64,000 nucleotides of DNA from Silurus meridionalis. Its lineage: Eukaryota > Chordata > Actinopteri > Siluriformes > Siluridae. Below, piece by piece: positions 37,253-49,665 of this stretch (positions are counted from its first letter, which is position 1; each line of letters opens with the position of its first letter). The stretch lies in the NCBI RefSeq assembly GCF_014805685.1, contig NC_060887.1, positions 8,901,463 to 8,965,462 of the forward strand. Reading direction: 5' to 3'. The notes beneath the pieces were generated by a model. It saw nothing but the letters and a program-made list of their open reading frames with translations. It was not told the DNA's origin and did not search any database. The translations under genes were made by a program, and so were the position numbers.

Positions 37253-39284
37253 CCTCTTGTGTTAGGGTCGGCACCGACCCGTTTGTAGTTTTAAATGCAC
37301 AGAAGTATCACATAAATTTGTTTATTGCATCAAGGTTTTTTTACTTTGTCAGGAACCTCTATTTAAACAAAATAAAACAAAAAAAATCTCTTTAACTAAA
37401 TTATCAATTTCTCTGATTAAAATTATAACCTTTGTGGTGTTAGGGTCGGTTTTGACACAGTTATAATATAACATTTTAAAACAATAATTAGTACTAAATC
37501 TAAAATCATAAACACACTGTCAGCTCACTAACACAGTCAGCCAACAGCTCACTAACAGTCAGCTCCTTTCCTAACCCTGTAAGCTTTACTTAGGGGCTTC
37601 TCTCTTGGCCTGTTTGTCGCCTTCCCTGAACAAGCAAAACAAACAAACAAAAATGGACATGTAAGACATGCATAAGACCAATTCAGTTTAGAGTTGGTGA
37701 CTTGCAGAGTGCATATATCCAGTTTGCAGCATGCAAAAAATGAGAAGATTGAGATTATCTCTTCGCTGAAAATGAGACAGAGGACACAGAGCAGCATCGT
37801 GATAGAGATGAACCAGGAGACACAGACACATCTGATGAGTCTGATGAAGAGGTCGCCAGTGCTGAAGCTGCTTCTGCTCCTTCTGAAACATTAAAATCCA
37901 AAAAGTGGTAACATCTGTTGGACCTCAGTACCTCCTGAATTACATGGCAGGGTAACTGCTGCAATTGTCATCAAAATGACCCCTGGGATCACTAGGTTTT
38001 TTTGTGATGAGAGTAAGTGACATCAAGACTCCACTTTCTTCAAAATTTGCTTTTACAAACACCACCATTGTTTTTTTATTGTCCAAAAAAAAATGTGCGT
38101 GTGTGGAGGGGTACTTATGTCCACAATTCACAAAGATGCAGAAGTGTCATCAGGAAGTGAGACGAAGCCCATACTTATCCTGGACTATAATAAAAACAAA
38201 GGAGGAGTGGACAACCTGGATAAGCTGACTGTCACCTATACTTGCCAGGGAATGACCAGGAGATGGCCAGTGGTTGTGTTTTATAACATCCTAGATGTGT
38301 CTGCATACAATGCATTTGTGTTGTGGCACCACATCCAGCTAGGGTGGACCTCAACCAAAAAAAAAACAAGCGAAGAATGTTTCTTGAGGAGCTAGAAAGT
38401 TCCTCAGTCAAGACACCCATTGAGCGAAGCTGAGACGCAGCCATGGTTAGACAGCTGCAGAGTTCACCTAGCACTCTATCCATGTCATCAGCAACTCAAG
38501 GATCATCAGCACCAGCATCCTTCTCAGCCAGCCCTGCCTCAACATCAACCAGCACAGCAACAGCCACAACCCCACTGAAGCCACCTGATTCTAAAAGAAA
38601 GAGGTGTCAGGTCTGCCATAGCAATAAGGACAGAAAGACAAACATATTGTGCTTCTACTGAAAAAAATATCTCTGCAAGTTTTTGCCACACATCTAAACA
38701 CACACATACACATGTATGTTTTTGCAAACAAAGACTTTTTTTGGGGCTAGTACTTGATTTGCTTGATTTGTTGTTTTGTTTGACTGCAAATCTATATACT
38801 TTTATTATTACTAGTTTAATTTAGTATTTCTCTTAAAGCTCTATTTAAAAAAAAAAAAAAAAAAAAACTTTTTGCCTTTTTTTTGGAGTAAAAATATATG
38901 GGTCAAAATTGACCCGAACACCATAGATGTTACTATAGTTAATAACATTAAAATAATTGTTATTTTTAATTTTTTTAAATTTAGAGATGTGTTCTAATAC
39001 CCAGTAAACAGTAACAGTCAGGCAACATAACAATCTTTAATTTATTTATATAATTCTCTTGAGGTTCTATTTACACTTTTTTAAATTGAAAACGAGAGGT
39101 ATGCTATCAAATGAAAGGCCCAGGGGGCCACACCAAAAATATTAAAAGCAATATTTTCATGGGTAAGGAAACCTAACAAGTTAACCAAGAGGTAGGAAAC
39201 AGATTGGATGATAAATAATAGTTTAGAGGGTATTTTATGACTGTTTTAAGACACGGGTCAAAACCGACCCGTTAACATAAGAGA
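37253..39284 (+). mobile_element. piggyBac-like transposon with internal deletion
   Basis: The ends are inverted repeats: CCTCTTGTGTTAGGGTCGG on the left, and on the right ACCGACCCGTTAACATAAGAG, which reads CTCTTATGTTAACGGGTCGG on the other strand. Copies of the GGGTCRR...GACCC motif also lie near 37440 and 38905, as subterminal repeats. The interior encodes piggyBac transposase pieces (next entry). A TTAA target duplication is not visible at the borders. Confidence 0.75.
37739..38661 (+). pseudogene. piggyBac-type transposase relic
   Basis: An acidic N-terminal segment (DTSDESDEEVASAEAA, near 37840) is followed after a large gap by ILDYNKNKGGVDNLDKLTV and NILDVSAYNAFVLW (38160-38330), the last catalytic block of piggyBac DDE transposases. 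A Cys-rich C-terminus, KRKRCQVCHSNKDRKTNILC, ends near 38661 with an early stop. The central catalytic region between N-terminus and DYNKxKGGVD is missing, and frames shift. Inactive. Confidence 0.8.
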
Positions 39285-39307
39285 TAGTAACAGAAAGCTA
39301 ACATAAG

Positions 39308-39556
39308 ATGAAGGATATACTCACGGGTCACGGGCATCCAATATTGCGTTTCAGCCTTGTCTCCTGTGCACAGAGACTTTTCCCCACTTCCTGCACCATC
39401 TCCACATCAACCAACTTTCTCTCTTTCTCATTTTCCTCGTTCATCAGCTGCTCAAAATACTCCCTCCACCTTCTCAACACACCCTCCTCACTAGTCAACA
39501 CATTTCCAGTTCCATTCTTTATTACTTTAACTTGCAGCACATCCATCCCAGCTCAC
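39308..39556 (-). pseudogene. LINE fragment (downstream half of a split copy)
   Basis: The minus-strand frame reads DVLQVKVIKNGTGNVLTSEE, then GVLRRWREYFEQLMNEENEK. This is the linker before the reverse transcriptase of a fish non-LTR element. It continues directly from the fragment at 42943-43490 in the protein order of this LINE type. Confidence 0.7.
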
Positions 39557-40164
39557 CCCTACACCATTTCTCTTTCCATCCACAACATGATAGAACAGTT
39601 TAAACCCACCTCCAATGTTCCGGGCGTTACTCCCTTTCCACTTGCTCTCCTGAACAAACAATTTACACTGGTACCCTGTTGGCTAACAATACCTGTGGCA
39701 GTCGTTGGTAACCCGTGCCTCGACTGATCCGGTATTAAATTCTGATTCGTGATCCGCATATTGTTTTTGAGACGTGTTGCTGCCATTCATTTCTAAAAAA
39801 AACATATTTTGTTTCTTAAAATTGTACATTTTCTCAGTTCAAATATTTGACATGTTTTCTATGTTCTATTGTCAATGAAATATGGGTTTATGAGATTTGC
39901 AAATATTTGCATTCAGTTTTTATTTATGTTTTACTAAATTAAATTGGTGTTGTATGTTTATTTGCATATTTGCCACCATTTCTTATTTGTATTTGGTCAT
40001 AATATTCTAAACTAGTTTTTTTTTTAATCTGAATGGACCAACAAGAAATTGAATTTAAGGGAAGAATAAAGCAAAATTTTCCCATCATAATACTGACCTT
40101 TGACCTTGAGTTGCGGATTTACATCACTTAATCTGAATATTAAACCTTTTACCCATTTGCTCCT
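39557..40164. other. Transposon-like debris, nothing firmly recognised
   Basis: 'ttgctgccattcatttctaa' and 'acattttctcagttcaaata' recall the 3' part of the mariner-type MITE at 44868-45745. The match is loose and no ends are visible. Confidence 0.3.
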
Positions 40165-40218
40165 TGAAACACTTAACCATGAAAGGTGAAACATGAGTGA
40201 CCAAATATATATAAATAG

Positions 40219-41257
40219 CAGTGGTGGGCGGTCAGGACAAGCAAGGCCTTCTCTGCTGGCCTAAACACTATCACAAGCACTGAACTACATTTACAACCTA
40301 AATTCTAATATTTGTTCCATGAAATTGTTTTTATTTATTCTCAATAGTTTATACTTTTCATTTTGTAGTGTTTCTCTTGGCTGCACTACTTTCAGTACGT
40401 GTATGTGGATGTTTGATTTTTTTGTCCAATCAGATTTCAGCCTCTATGTGCTGCCATGTCAATCAAATCTGCCCAGGGCCTTCAAATTCAGTAGTGCTGA
40501 CCGATGAACCTTAGACTATATTAGCAATGTTTCTGTTTCTTTAATCAATCTGATTTCAAATATGGCAGCTAGCTGGCCCAGAAAAGCGTCAGCATTTTTC
40601 CGGCTGGTCAGAGGGAAACTGTTACAGCCAAGTTTAACTAGCAAAAAACATCTGTAGCGCTCTGCACCCAGTAATACATCTGAGTTTGACTTTTTTAAAC
40701 GCTGACAGAGGAAAATAATTTAATTTGGTCTCGGACATACTTAAAAATCCATTTTCAAGAAAAGCTAGACATCGTGAGGATAGGTCGGCCCACCCCGAAG
40801 CTAGCTAGCATGTCTCAACCTGGAACATGGTTTGTTTGCCACTTCCAGACCAGTTAATACGAGCTGTACCACTGACTTACAGCCTCTCAGGAGCGGTACA
40901 AATTATGAGTATCCATCCCTGGTGAGTAGGTTGTATTTTATTTACATTTTTTATGTTTTTGTCATGTTATTAGACAAATATTGATTCTGAACTGCTCCAG
41001 ATGATGTAGGTGGAACAGTTGGGGTTGTAGTGTAGAGGTTTGGAGTTGTCTTAACTGGTTTTCTGGCTTTAGTGAAATGGTATTCACCCTCCATATGCAA
41101 AATCTCTCTCTGTATTGCCACAAGTTGTTATATTGCATTTTTGTACAGTTTTGATGGTTTTTATAATTGCGATGTGATCATGGTGGTATTAAGAGGTGGA
41201 TTAATTTCGGTAAGTCCCCACTGAAGGCCCAGGTACCAAATGCACGGCCCGCCACTA
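40219..41257 (+). mobile_element. Non-autonomous hAT element (same family as 11240-12063)
   Basis: Starts CAGTGGTGGGCGGTCAGGAC and ends ...GCACGGCCCGCCACTA, inverted termini with one terminal mismatch. Both flanks are ATAAATAG (40211-40218 and 41258-41265), a perfect 8-bp target duplication. Copy 2 of the surrounding segment lacks the element at the matching place (near 43570), so it shows the empty site. No transposase frame. Confidence 0.85.
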
Positions 41258-41782
41258 ATAAATAGACACAATGCATCACGCTATATGTGTTTATTGAACA
41301 TAACATTATACATATAGTCATCTTTGCTGTTTTCACTCTTTTGGGATGGCGTTCCACTATATTATTTTAGGTGCAGCTGTAGGGATTTTTGTTCTTTCAG
41401 CTACAAGAGCATGAGTGAGGTTAGGGACTTATATATATTTACAGCACATAAAGCCACTGTCTGTTCTGGTTTTGTCAAGCTGACTTCCAGTTTCACAGTG
41501 TAAGAATCAAAACTTCACAGAATGTACTTTTTCAGCTTATTGTTTCCAATCAGATTAGAACAAAATGCTGAAGTGTTTTTCGTTGGTTTATTATCAAGAT
41601 GAAAGATAAAGAGACTGCTTAGCTGCAGATGGTCATTAGATGTACATACAGACTGCAGTACAAAACAATTCTACTTCATTTACCTCTTTGCACAAATAAA
41701 ATATTGTTGACAGAACAAACAAAATCAGAGTTTTTTAAAGTAATAAGTAATATTATTATGAAGAAATAGTGAGAGATTACAG

Positions 41783-42287
41783 CAAGGGAGGCCAACCCGA
41801 GGCTCGCGAGCCGCATGCGGCTGTTTGGCTGGTTTCTATGGCTCTTACACGTGTTGTTTTTTTTATGTGTGTGTTCGCTTCGCATTTGACGAAAATACCG
41901 TATTGAAGTGAACATAAAAAAAAAACCCACAAACAAAGTGTGTGTTTTCTACCCTGAAACACGTGAAATCAAAGCATCGATCTGTTCTGACTGACACACG
42001 TGAAAGAATTGCTTCGAGTGGCAACAACAGAAAACGAGGCAGATTTGAAGGGGATTGTTCAAGGCAAGGAATGGCAAAAGTCCCACTAAGTAACATGCAT
42101 AGTAAAAGAAAACCGTTATTGTAAATTATTATATTTTTCTTTGTGGACTTGGTTAAACTGAGAGTTTGTGTGTGTGAGACAGTGCAAACAATTGTTGAAA
42201 ATGACTGTCCTGTGGTCTTAAAACTGTAGGAGTCAATTTCTGTCATTATGTTAGTGTGTGACATTTACAATAAATCTGGCTGAGCAG

Positions 42288-42361
<74 letters not shown>

Positions 42362-42471
42362 GAGAGGAAGGGATGGGTGATGTTCATGTGTGCCCATGTG
42401 TATGATGTGGCTCTTTGCGGTAACACAGTAAAAAATGTGGCTCTCGGTCTCTGACTGGTTGGCCACCCCTG
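41783..42471 (+). mobile_element. Second hAT-type element (GGTGGCCAACC ends)
   Basis: Termini CAAGGGAGGCCAACC and GGTTGGCCACCCCTG are inverted. The 8-bp flanks GATTACAG and GATTAGAC compare with GATTAGCA at the empty site in copy 2 (near 44241). Contains a (GT)n microsatellite at 42288-42361. The interior has no intact frame. Confidence 0.8.
42288..42361 (+). repeat. (GT)n microsatellite
   Basis: GT dinucleotides inside the hAT element at 41783-42471. Confidence 0.95.
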
Positions 42472-42942
42472 GATTAGACGTTACATAATTTACATGGTTT
42501 GTGCAAAACATATATTGTATTTTCACACTTTTATACACTGTATGTATGTTTTATAATGAGCACAAATGTGTAATAGTGGCGTAGGCAACCTTGGAATTAA
42601 GGAGCTCTTACAAAAAAAGAACTTGCTGGGTGACAGGACTGGTCAGAAAATATGAGACTTGCATGAAGGTTAAGTTTAATGCTACATTGAATTATATTAA
42701 ATTATATTAACTCTGAACTCATTAAACAATTTATATGTACTTTTTCAGATGAAAAACAAATCAGTTTTTTTATGAAAATGCATTCATTCATTCTTCCTGA
42801 GTTACTGCTTTGTCTTTTATAAAGCACACATTAAATCTCTCCTAAACATCTTCACGCATCTACCAGTATGTCAATGTGGTCCTACTGAATTTCCACTCTT
42901 CATCCTCCTAATCGCTGCTCTTCTTTCCTACTTACTAATCCT

Positions 42943-43490
42943 ATCCCAGCTCGGTCTCTCTGCCTGGCCAATCGGTATAAATCCTTTTCTCTTTCTTTAT
43001 TATCCAACCTCTCATACAGCTCCTCACTTTTCTCATCACTCTATCTATCCCGATTCTGTTTTTTTCCCTTTCTCCTGATGCTTTCCTGCACGTCCTCATT
43101 CCACCACCATGTCTCTTTGTCTTTCTTTCTATTTCCAGATGTCACAGCAAGTACCTTACTAGCTGTCTCCCTTATCATTTCTGCAGTAGTTGCCCAATTA
43201 TCCAGCACCTCTTCACCACCACCGAGCCCCTGTCTGACCTCCTCCCTGAATCTCACACTACACTCTTCCTCCTTCAGTTTCCACCATCTTATTCTTCTTT
43301 CAGTCCTCACTCTCCTCTTTTTCTTCATCTCCAAAACCATCCTACAGACCACCACCCGATGCTGTTTAGCTACACTGTCCTCTGCCAACACCTTACAGTC
43401 TCTAATCTCCTTCAGGTTGCAGCTCCTACATAGAACATAGTCCACCCTATGTCACCCTTCACACGTCACCCTATGATCCTTCTTCTTAAA
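42943..43490 (-). pseudogene. LINE fragment (endonuclease-RT linker, upstream half of a split copy)
   Basis: The frame 43445-43041 reads MDYVLCRSCNLKEIRDCKV, then WWKLKEEECSVRFREEVRQG and KDKETWWWNEDVQESIRRKG. This is characteristic of the region between endonuclease and reverse transcriptase in an abundant fish LINE. Below 43041 the frame continues as LYRLARQRDRAG up to 42943. There the LINE breaks off and resumes at 39556. Confidence 0.8.
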
Positions 43491-43519
43491 ATACGTATTT
43501 ACCAGTGCAATTTCCATCC

Positions 43520-44590
43520 TTTTAGAAACACCAACCATGAAGGGTAAAACATAAGAGACCAGACATATATAAATAAACACACTGCATCACCCTATATGTG
43601 ATTATTGAACATAACATTATACATATAGTCATCTTTGCTGTTTTCACTCTTTTATTTTAGGTGCAGCTGTAGGGATTTTTATTCTTTCAGCTACAAGAGC
43701 ATGAGTGAGGTTAGAGACTGATGTTGGCTGAAGAGTACAGTTCATCATAAATGTGTTCAGTGGCATTGAAGACAGAATCCTGTGCAGGAAACCTGAACTC
43801 TTCCAAACCAACCATGTCTTCATGGATTTTGCTTTGTTATGTTGGAGCATGTTTGGGCCTATTAGTTCTAGTGAAACTAAAAAATTAAACCCATATACTG
43901 TATATTTAAAGCACATAAAGCCACTGTCTGTTTTGGTTTTGCAAGCTGACTTCCAGTTTCACAGTGTAAGAATCAAAACTCGACAAAATGTACTTTTTCA
44001 TCCTAGTGTTTCCAATCAGATTAGAACAAAATGCTGGTGTTTTACGTGTGTTCATTATCAAGATGAAAGACAAAGAGACTGCTCAGCTGCAGATGATCAT
44101 CAGATTTACATAAAGACTGCAGTGCAAAACAATTCTACTTCATTTACTTCTTTGCATAAATAAAAGATTATTGATAGAACAAACCAAATGTTTTTTATTA
44201 ATAAGTAATAAGTAATATTAGTATGAAGGATTAGTGAGAGATTAGCAGTTATATAATTTACACGGTTTGTGCAAAACATATATTGTATTTTCACACTTTT
44301 GGCCACAAATGTGTAATAGTGGCAAAGGCGACCTTGGAATTAAGCAGGCGGGTGAAAAAAAAAAGAACTTGCTGGGTGACAGGGCTGGTTAGAAAATATG
44401 AGACTTGCATGAAGGTTAAATTTAATGCTGCTTTCGATTATATTAAATTATATTAACTCTGAACGCATTACACAATTTATATGTACTTTTTCAGATAAAA
44501 AACAAATCAGTTTTTATGGCAATGCATTCATTCATTCTTCCTGGGTTACTGCTTTGTCTGTCATAAAGCACACAGTTTTTTTTATTTTTT
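43520..44590. repeat. Duplicated segment, copy 2 (no hAT insertions)
   Basis: Parallels copy 1 but lacks both hAT elements. It carries one extra block at about 43715-43910 that resembles the family B MITE body in reverse. Divergence between copies is visible but modest. The segment contains no supported gene. Confidence 0.75.
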
Positions 44591-44867
44591 TAAATGAAAC
44601 ATACCTGGTAAAAATCAGAGAAAATCTCCTGTGATCTAAAAGGGAAACAAACAAAAAATCATGCCGCTACATGTAACAGCAATCACCTTGGAACACAAGG
44701 GACCTGTTGGCAAGGCCAGACTTTCTATCTTTTATAAATCATCGCTCTAGTCGCTACAAAATGGTCAACTATCTGTTTCATTTAATAATCTGCTTTAAGA
44801 TGAGTAACAGAATAACAGTATATGAATGTAATTAATCCCTACATGTTTTAAACAGTAATGTTTACAT
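44591..44867. other. Intergenic, nothing recognised
   Basis: No feature seen. Confidence 0.4.
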
Positions 44868-45745
44868 TTACAAACCCGATTCCAAAAAAGTTGGGACACT
44901 CTACAAATTGTGAATTAAAAAGGAATGCAATAATTTACAAATCTCATAAACTTTATATATTTTATTCACAATAGAATATAGATAAAATATCAAATGTTGA
45001 AAGTGAGACATTTTGAAATGTCTTGCCAAATATTGGCTCATTTTGGATTTCATGAGAGCTACACATTCTAAAAAAGTTGGGACAGGTAGCAATAAGAGGC
45101 CGGAAAGGTTGAATATAAACATAAGGAACAGCTGGAGGACCATTTTGCAACTTATTTGGTCAATTGGCAACATAATTGGGTATAAAAAGAACCTCTCAGA
45201 ATGGCAGTTTCTCTCAGAAGACAAGATGGGCAGAGGATCACCGATTCTCCCAATGCTGCGGCGAAAAATAGTGGAGCAATATCAGAAAGGAGTTTCTCAG
45301 AGAAAAATTGCAAGGAGTTTAAAGTTATCATCATCTACAGGGCATAATATCATCAAAGGATTCAGAGAATCTGGAACAATCTCTGTGCGTAAGGGTCAAG
45401 ACCGGAAAACCATACTGGATATGACAACATTCCTATTCCTAAACTTGAGCAACTTGTCTCCTCAGTCCCCAGACGTTTGCAGACTGTTATAAAAAGAAGA
45501 GGGGATGCCACACTGTGGTAAACATGGCCTTGTACCAACTTTTCTGAGATGTGTTGATGCCATTAAATTTAAAATCAACTTATTTTTTCCTTAAAATTAT
45601 ACAGTTTCTCAGTTTAAACATTTGATATGTCATCTATGTAATATTCTGAATAAAATATTGAAATTTAAACCTTCCACATCATTGCATTCCGTTTTTATTC
45701 ACAATTTGTTCACTGTCCCAATTTTTTTGGAATCAGGTTTGTAAT
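44868..45745 (+). mobile_element. Tc1/mariner-type element with internal deletion
   Basis: The left end 'aaacccgattccaaaaaagt' and the right end 'atttttttggaatcaggttt' are inverted termini. The frame at 45220-45400 encodes a helix-turn-helix N-terminus (LRRKIVEQYQKGVSQRKIAR, then SLKLSSSTGHNIIKGFRESG) typical of Tc1-type transposases. It then jumps directly to the C-terminal end (LEQLVSSVPRRLQTVIKRRG) near 45440-45500. The catalytic DDE core is deleted. The element is a common fish type. Confidence 0.8.
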
Positions 45746-45774
45746 TTAGTTTTAAATAGTACTATTAATATGGA

Positions 45775-45965
45775 CATTATCCCACAGAACCAAGGAAAAA
45801 CTCGAGACTTCATGAGGAAGACAAATTGAGTGGAATCAAATTCAAAAACAACCCTAATCATTCATAATAGTTCCATCGTTCTGTCCACTGATGGACACTT
45901 GAATGATAAAAACAGTTCATAGTTAATTACAGCCCTAAGTCTGTAGCAAAGTGTTTATATTAATT
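45775..45965 (-). repeat. Family A repeat copy, reverse
   Basis: 'cactgatggacacttgaatg' and 'cagttcatagttaattacag' match the distal part of family A in reverse orientation. Confidence 0.5.
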
Positions 45966-46849
45966 AAAGTCCAAATCCAACCTCATGGTTCTTGGGTTAA
46001 AACCTTCCACAGGATCATCATGGGTCTTAATTGTAGAGCACTCACTGCTGCTCAGGATGGTCCCATCACTTGATTGGGTGACTCAAATTTATAGTATACA
46101 GAACTCCATCCAGAAGCAATTTCAACACCTTTAATGGTTTGTTGCTGCGGTGTTACAAACAAGCAAATACCAATATTCAGGTTGATCATACTGTAAATGT
46201 CCTTTATTGTTTTAGAGCACAGAAAAAAGTTTAAATAAAACAAACAAAAGAAAATAAAAATAATTTGTTCATAAGTTTGAGAAATGATTCATAACACAAA
46301 TATACAAAGAAAAATACCAAACAAAGTTATTTACACTTCATGCATTATAATTAGACAAGTCTTTATCATGTTTTGATCATCATTTCTTTGCATATTTTCC
46401 AAATCTTAACTATATAAATGTAAATGTTTACAGATATTAGATGTGCATAGTTATTAAACAGCCTATGAGAAAAATGGATAAAAAGAAAAGAGACTGAAGA
46501 TGTAAAAATTTTCTAAATAAAATGATTCAAGCTATAAATTTTGGTATGAATATTCAACAGCTTCGACACAAAAATGTATGGAGACAAAAAGGCAAAAGTT
46601 GACTGCAAAAGACTCAAAAATTAAGGTAAGTTTACCAGGAAACCATTATCCTTGAATGCCACCATATTTCCAAACTGTAAACTTCCAGGAAAGTTCAGAA
46701 GTATAACGTGTTAAGTGGGCAGAGACATGGACATCATGGACAACTGCTCTAGAGGTTCATACCATCTCAGGAAGTTTTCCTTGCCACTGTCAAAACAGAC
46801 CTTTATAGATGAACCAGATCACTAATGGCTACAGAGAACCAGAGACAAG
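45966..46849. other. Intergenic with a small family A fragment
   Basis: A fragment 'accatctcaggaagttttcc' with 'ttgccactgtc' lies near 46760-46792. Nothing else is recognised. Confidence 0.4.
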
Positions 46850-47220
46850 AAGGTGTTCTGCTGTGGGCTGGTGTCATTAATGATGAGGAAGTTGGACCTT
46901 TTGAAGATGGACTGAATATAAACTCCCAAAAGCATTGGTTCAGGAAGGAACATTCAAGAAGGCTATGGTTTTAAGAGCAAAGATGACAGAATTATAACCT
47001 TCTTCCTTCTTCCTTACCTGACTTAATTCATATTGAGTATTTCTGGGCCATTCTTAGTCATGAGATTTACAATGAAGGAAGACAATTTCACTCTTTAAAC
47101 AGAAAATTGATCAATAAAGTGGCAGATTCAATGGACAGAAGGCTCATAGTGGTTACTGAAAAGAAGAGTGCCTGTATTTGTTATTCATTTTGAGGCCAAA
47201 ATAGTTTTTTTTTGCTAATT
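46850..47220 (+). pseudogene. Tc1/mariner transposase C-terminal relic
   Basis: Translation shows SLPDLIHIEYFWAILSHEIY (eroded 'SPDLNPIEyvWaiL' block with the last catalytic position region), then GRQFHSLNRKLINKVADSMD and RRLIVVTEKKSACICY. Stops interrupt the upstream part. This family differs from the relics at 3450 and 44868. Confidence 0.7.
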
Positions 47221-47424
47221 GTTATATACTATAAGACTGAAGTGTACACAATTTGGCAAAAAAAAAAAAATCTAGTTGCCTAATAAGGGTACATGCAAAT
47301 AATTTTCGCTAAGAAAGACAAATCTCATTTTTCCCCCTTTTGTTAAACATTTTATTTTTAATGTAAAACATTTACCAATAATGTTACACAGAAAATATAA
47401 TTTGCTTCAAAAGGCACTGTATAC
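47221..47424. other. Probable 3' part of the Tc1 relic
   Basis: 'ctgaagtgtacacaatttgg' and an A-run near 47258 follow the transposase relic. No end repeat could be paired. Confidence 0.3.
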
Positions 47425-47870
47425 ACTATACAGACAAAAGTGCTGGGACAGCTGATTTTTACATCCATATGTGATTCTTCCCCAAACTGTTACCACAAAG
47501 GCACGCAATTTTACAGGATGTCTTCAGAAATGGTAGCATTGCATTTTCCCTTCACTTGAACTGGGAGATCCAAAACCTTTTCCAGCATGACAAAGCAATG
47601 CTCCATGAACATACGGATTACATGCGTTTAAGTTGAAACTTGTGAGAGTCCTGCTACAGAGCTTAAACCTTAACTTAACTGAACACATTTGAGATGTTTG
47701 AAATGCTGAATGCACCCCAGGCCTATTCACCTCACCACTATCAGTACCTAAATTTGTTAAAAAATGGGGACTAAATTAATGGGATGTCAAATGGGATGTT
47801 CAAAGAGATTATACGAATCCTATGGTCACAATTTGTGTCCACAAATGTTTGTCCATCAAGTGTATTTCAA
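47425..47870 (+). mobile_element. MITE family B, near-complete copy
   Basis: Begins 'tacactatacagacaaaagt' and ends 'aatgtttgtccatcaagtgt', inverted termini like those at 9413-9762. It lies just beyond the hcst stop codon. Confidence 0.7.
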
Positions 47871-48061
47871 CAGTGAAATGTCTCTCAATTGAGAATGCCT
47901 CAATACATACATATTATAAATTATTACAAATGCAACCAAGTGATATAGTTGTTGGAGTCACAGACAATAAATAACTGAAATGTGAAAGTAGGAAAACAAA
48001 ATTTTTTTAAAATGCAAAATTATAACTTTGTTACAGTCAAATCTTCATCTTCGTACATCCA

Positions 48062-48987
48062 TTATTGTTTGCAGTTCGCTCTGACATTCATGTAGACTTT
48101 ATCAGCTGTGAAAACAGGCATACACTTGTTAATGCTAATACAAATACGTTTAGAAGTGCAGAAATTGGCTGATAATAAAAAAAAAATTGGGCCTTTTTTT
48201 AGGCTTTACCCTTTTCCTTTTTGATTCTGCGCTTACTAGCACAGTAGTATGTAGCGGCGACAATTATTACTGTAAGCGTGATGTCACCGAGAACCACACC
48301 TGCCAGCGTGCCTGGAGCTATCCGGTAGCATGCACTCATTTCTGGAAAAAGGATAAATACATCACCGTGTCTATGAAACTCACAGTACTACACTGTAAAG
48401 TGTGTAAAAAACAAAACAAACAAACAAAAAAGGACAAAAATTAACTGAGGTACAAGCAAAACTTCCAAGCTGATGCTTACCTGGCTCTTGTGCACTGGCC
48501 ATGGCTTAGGACATAAAGGAGATAAAGAATTGGAGGTGAAAAACAATGTGATTCAGATATAAATAATCAAACAATTAATTTGATTAAAATGTTTTTCGGT
48601 AGTCATACTGGGATTAGTTTCTTAGTAGTCAGTACATTTAGCTTCCTATTATTCTCAAGAAAACAAAGTACAAATTCTTTGTTACTGTAATTAAGTAGAT
48701 TTTTCTGGTATCAGTATTTTATATATATTTCTCACACAAATATCTGTACTTTCTACTTTTTGGATTTTTTCACCAGACTCATTACTTTAGTTTTACAGTT
48801 TTTCACAGTTGCTTTGGAGCATTTCTGGAATCATCCTTCATATTTGCAAAAGCCTGTACTTTATGTAACCTTATGTAACTTTACTTTATGTAACTATGCT
48901 CATTTGCACACGGCTCTTCTTTGTATTGCTGCTCACCATTACCTAACTACCATTGTATATATACCCGCTTTCTGTTTATAGTAATAG

Positions 48988-49050
<63 letters not shown>

Positions 49051-49598
49051 CACAGTACAGACCAAAAGTTTGGACACACCTTCTCATTCAAAGAGTTTTC
49101 TTTATTTTCATGACTATGAAAATTGTAGGGTCACACTGAAGGCATCAAGGGCTATTTGACCAAGAAGGAGAGTGATGGGGTGCTGCGCCAGATGACCTGG
49201 CCTCCACAGTCACCGGACCTGAACCCAATCGAGATGGTTTAGGGGTGAGCTGGACCGCAGAGTGAAGGCAAAAGGGCCAACAAGTGCCAAGCATCTCTCG
49301 GGGAACTCCTTCAAGACTGTTGGAAGACCATTTCAGGTGACTACCTCTTGAAGCTCATCAAGAGAATGCCAAGAGTGTGCAAAGCAGTAATCAAAGCAAA
49401 AGGTGGCTACTTTGAAGAACCTAGAATATGACATTTTTCAGTTGTTTCACACTTTTTTGTTATGTATATAATTCCATATATAATTCCACATGTTAATTCA
49501 TAGTTTTGATGCCTTCAGTGTGAATCTACAATTTTCATGGTCATGGAAATAAAGAAAACTTTTTAAATGAGAAGGTGTGTCCAAACTTTTGGTCTGTA

Positions 49599-49665
<67 letters not shown>

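Larger units (their letters stand above)
40165..42840. repeat. Duplicated segment, copy 1 (with two hAT insertions)
   Basis: Three blocks correspond in order to copy 2 at 43520-44590: 40165-40218, 41258-41780 and 42472-42840. Examples are 'ataacattatacatatagtc', 'gcagctgtagggatttttgt', 'acttccagtttcacagtgta' and 'aagaacttgctgggtgacag'. Copy 1 is longer because hAT elements sit at 40219-41257 and 41783-42471. Parts of the segment resemble family B MITE sequence. Confidence 0.75.

Noticed and set aside
41942..42124. Plus-strand 60-residue frame with a basic character inside the hAT element at 41783
   Set aside because: No hAT dimerisation or catalytic motif. Considered random or remnant.
43644..43916. 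Minus-strand 90-residue frame ending in VAERIKIPTAAPKIKE, similar in both duplicate copies
   Set aside because: At first it looked like a conserved exon, but the sequence corresponds to the body of the family B MITE.
48187..48444. Plus-strand 85-residue frame at the hcst membrane exon
   Set aside because: The minus strand gives a spliced, phase-consistent adaptor with an Asp membrane helix. The plus frame is its antisense.
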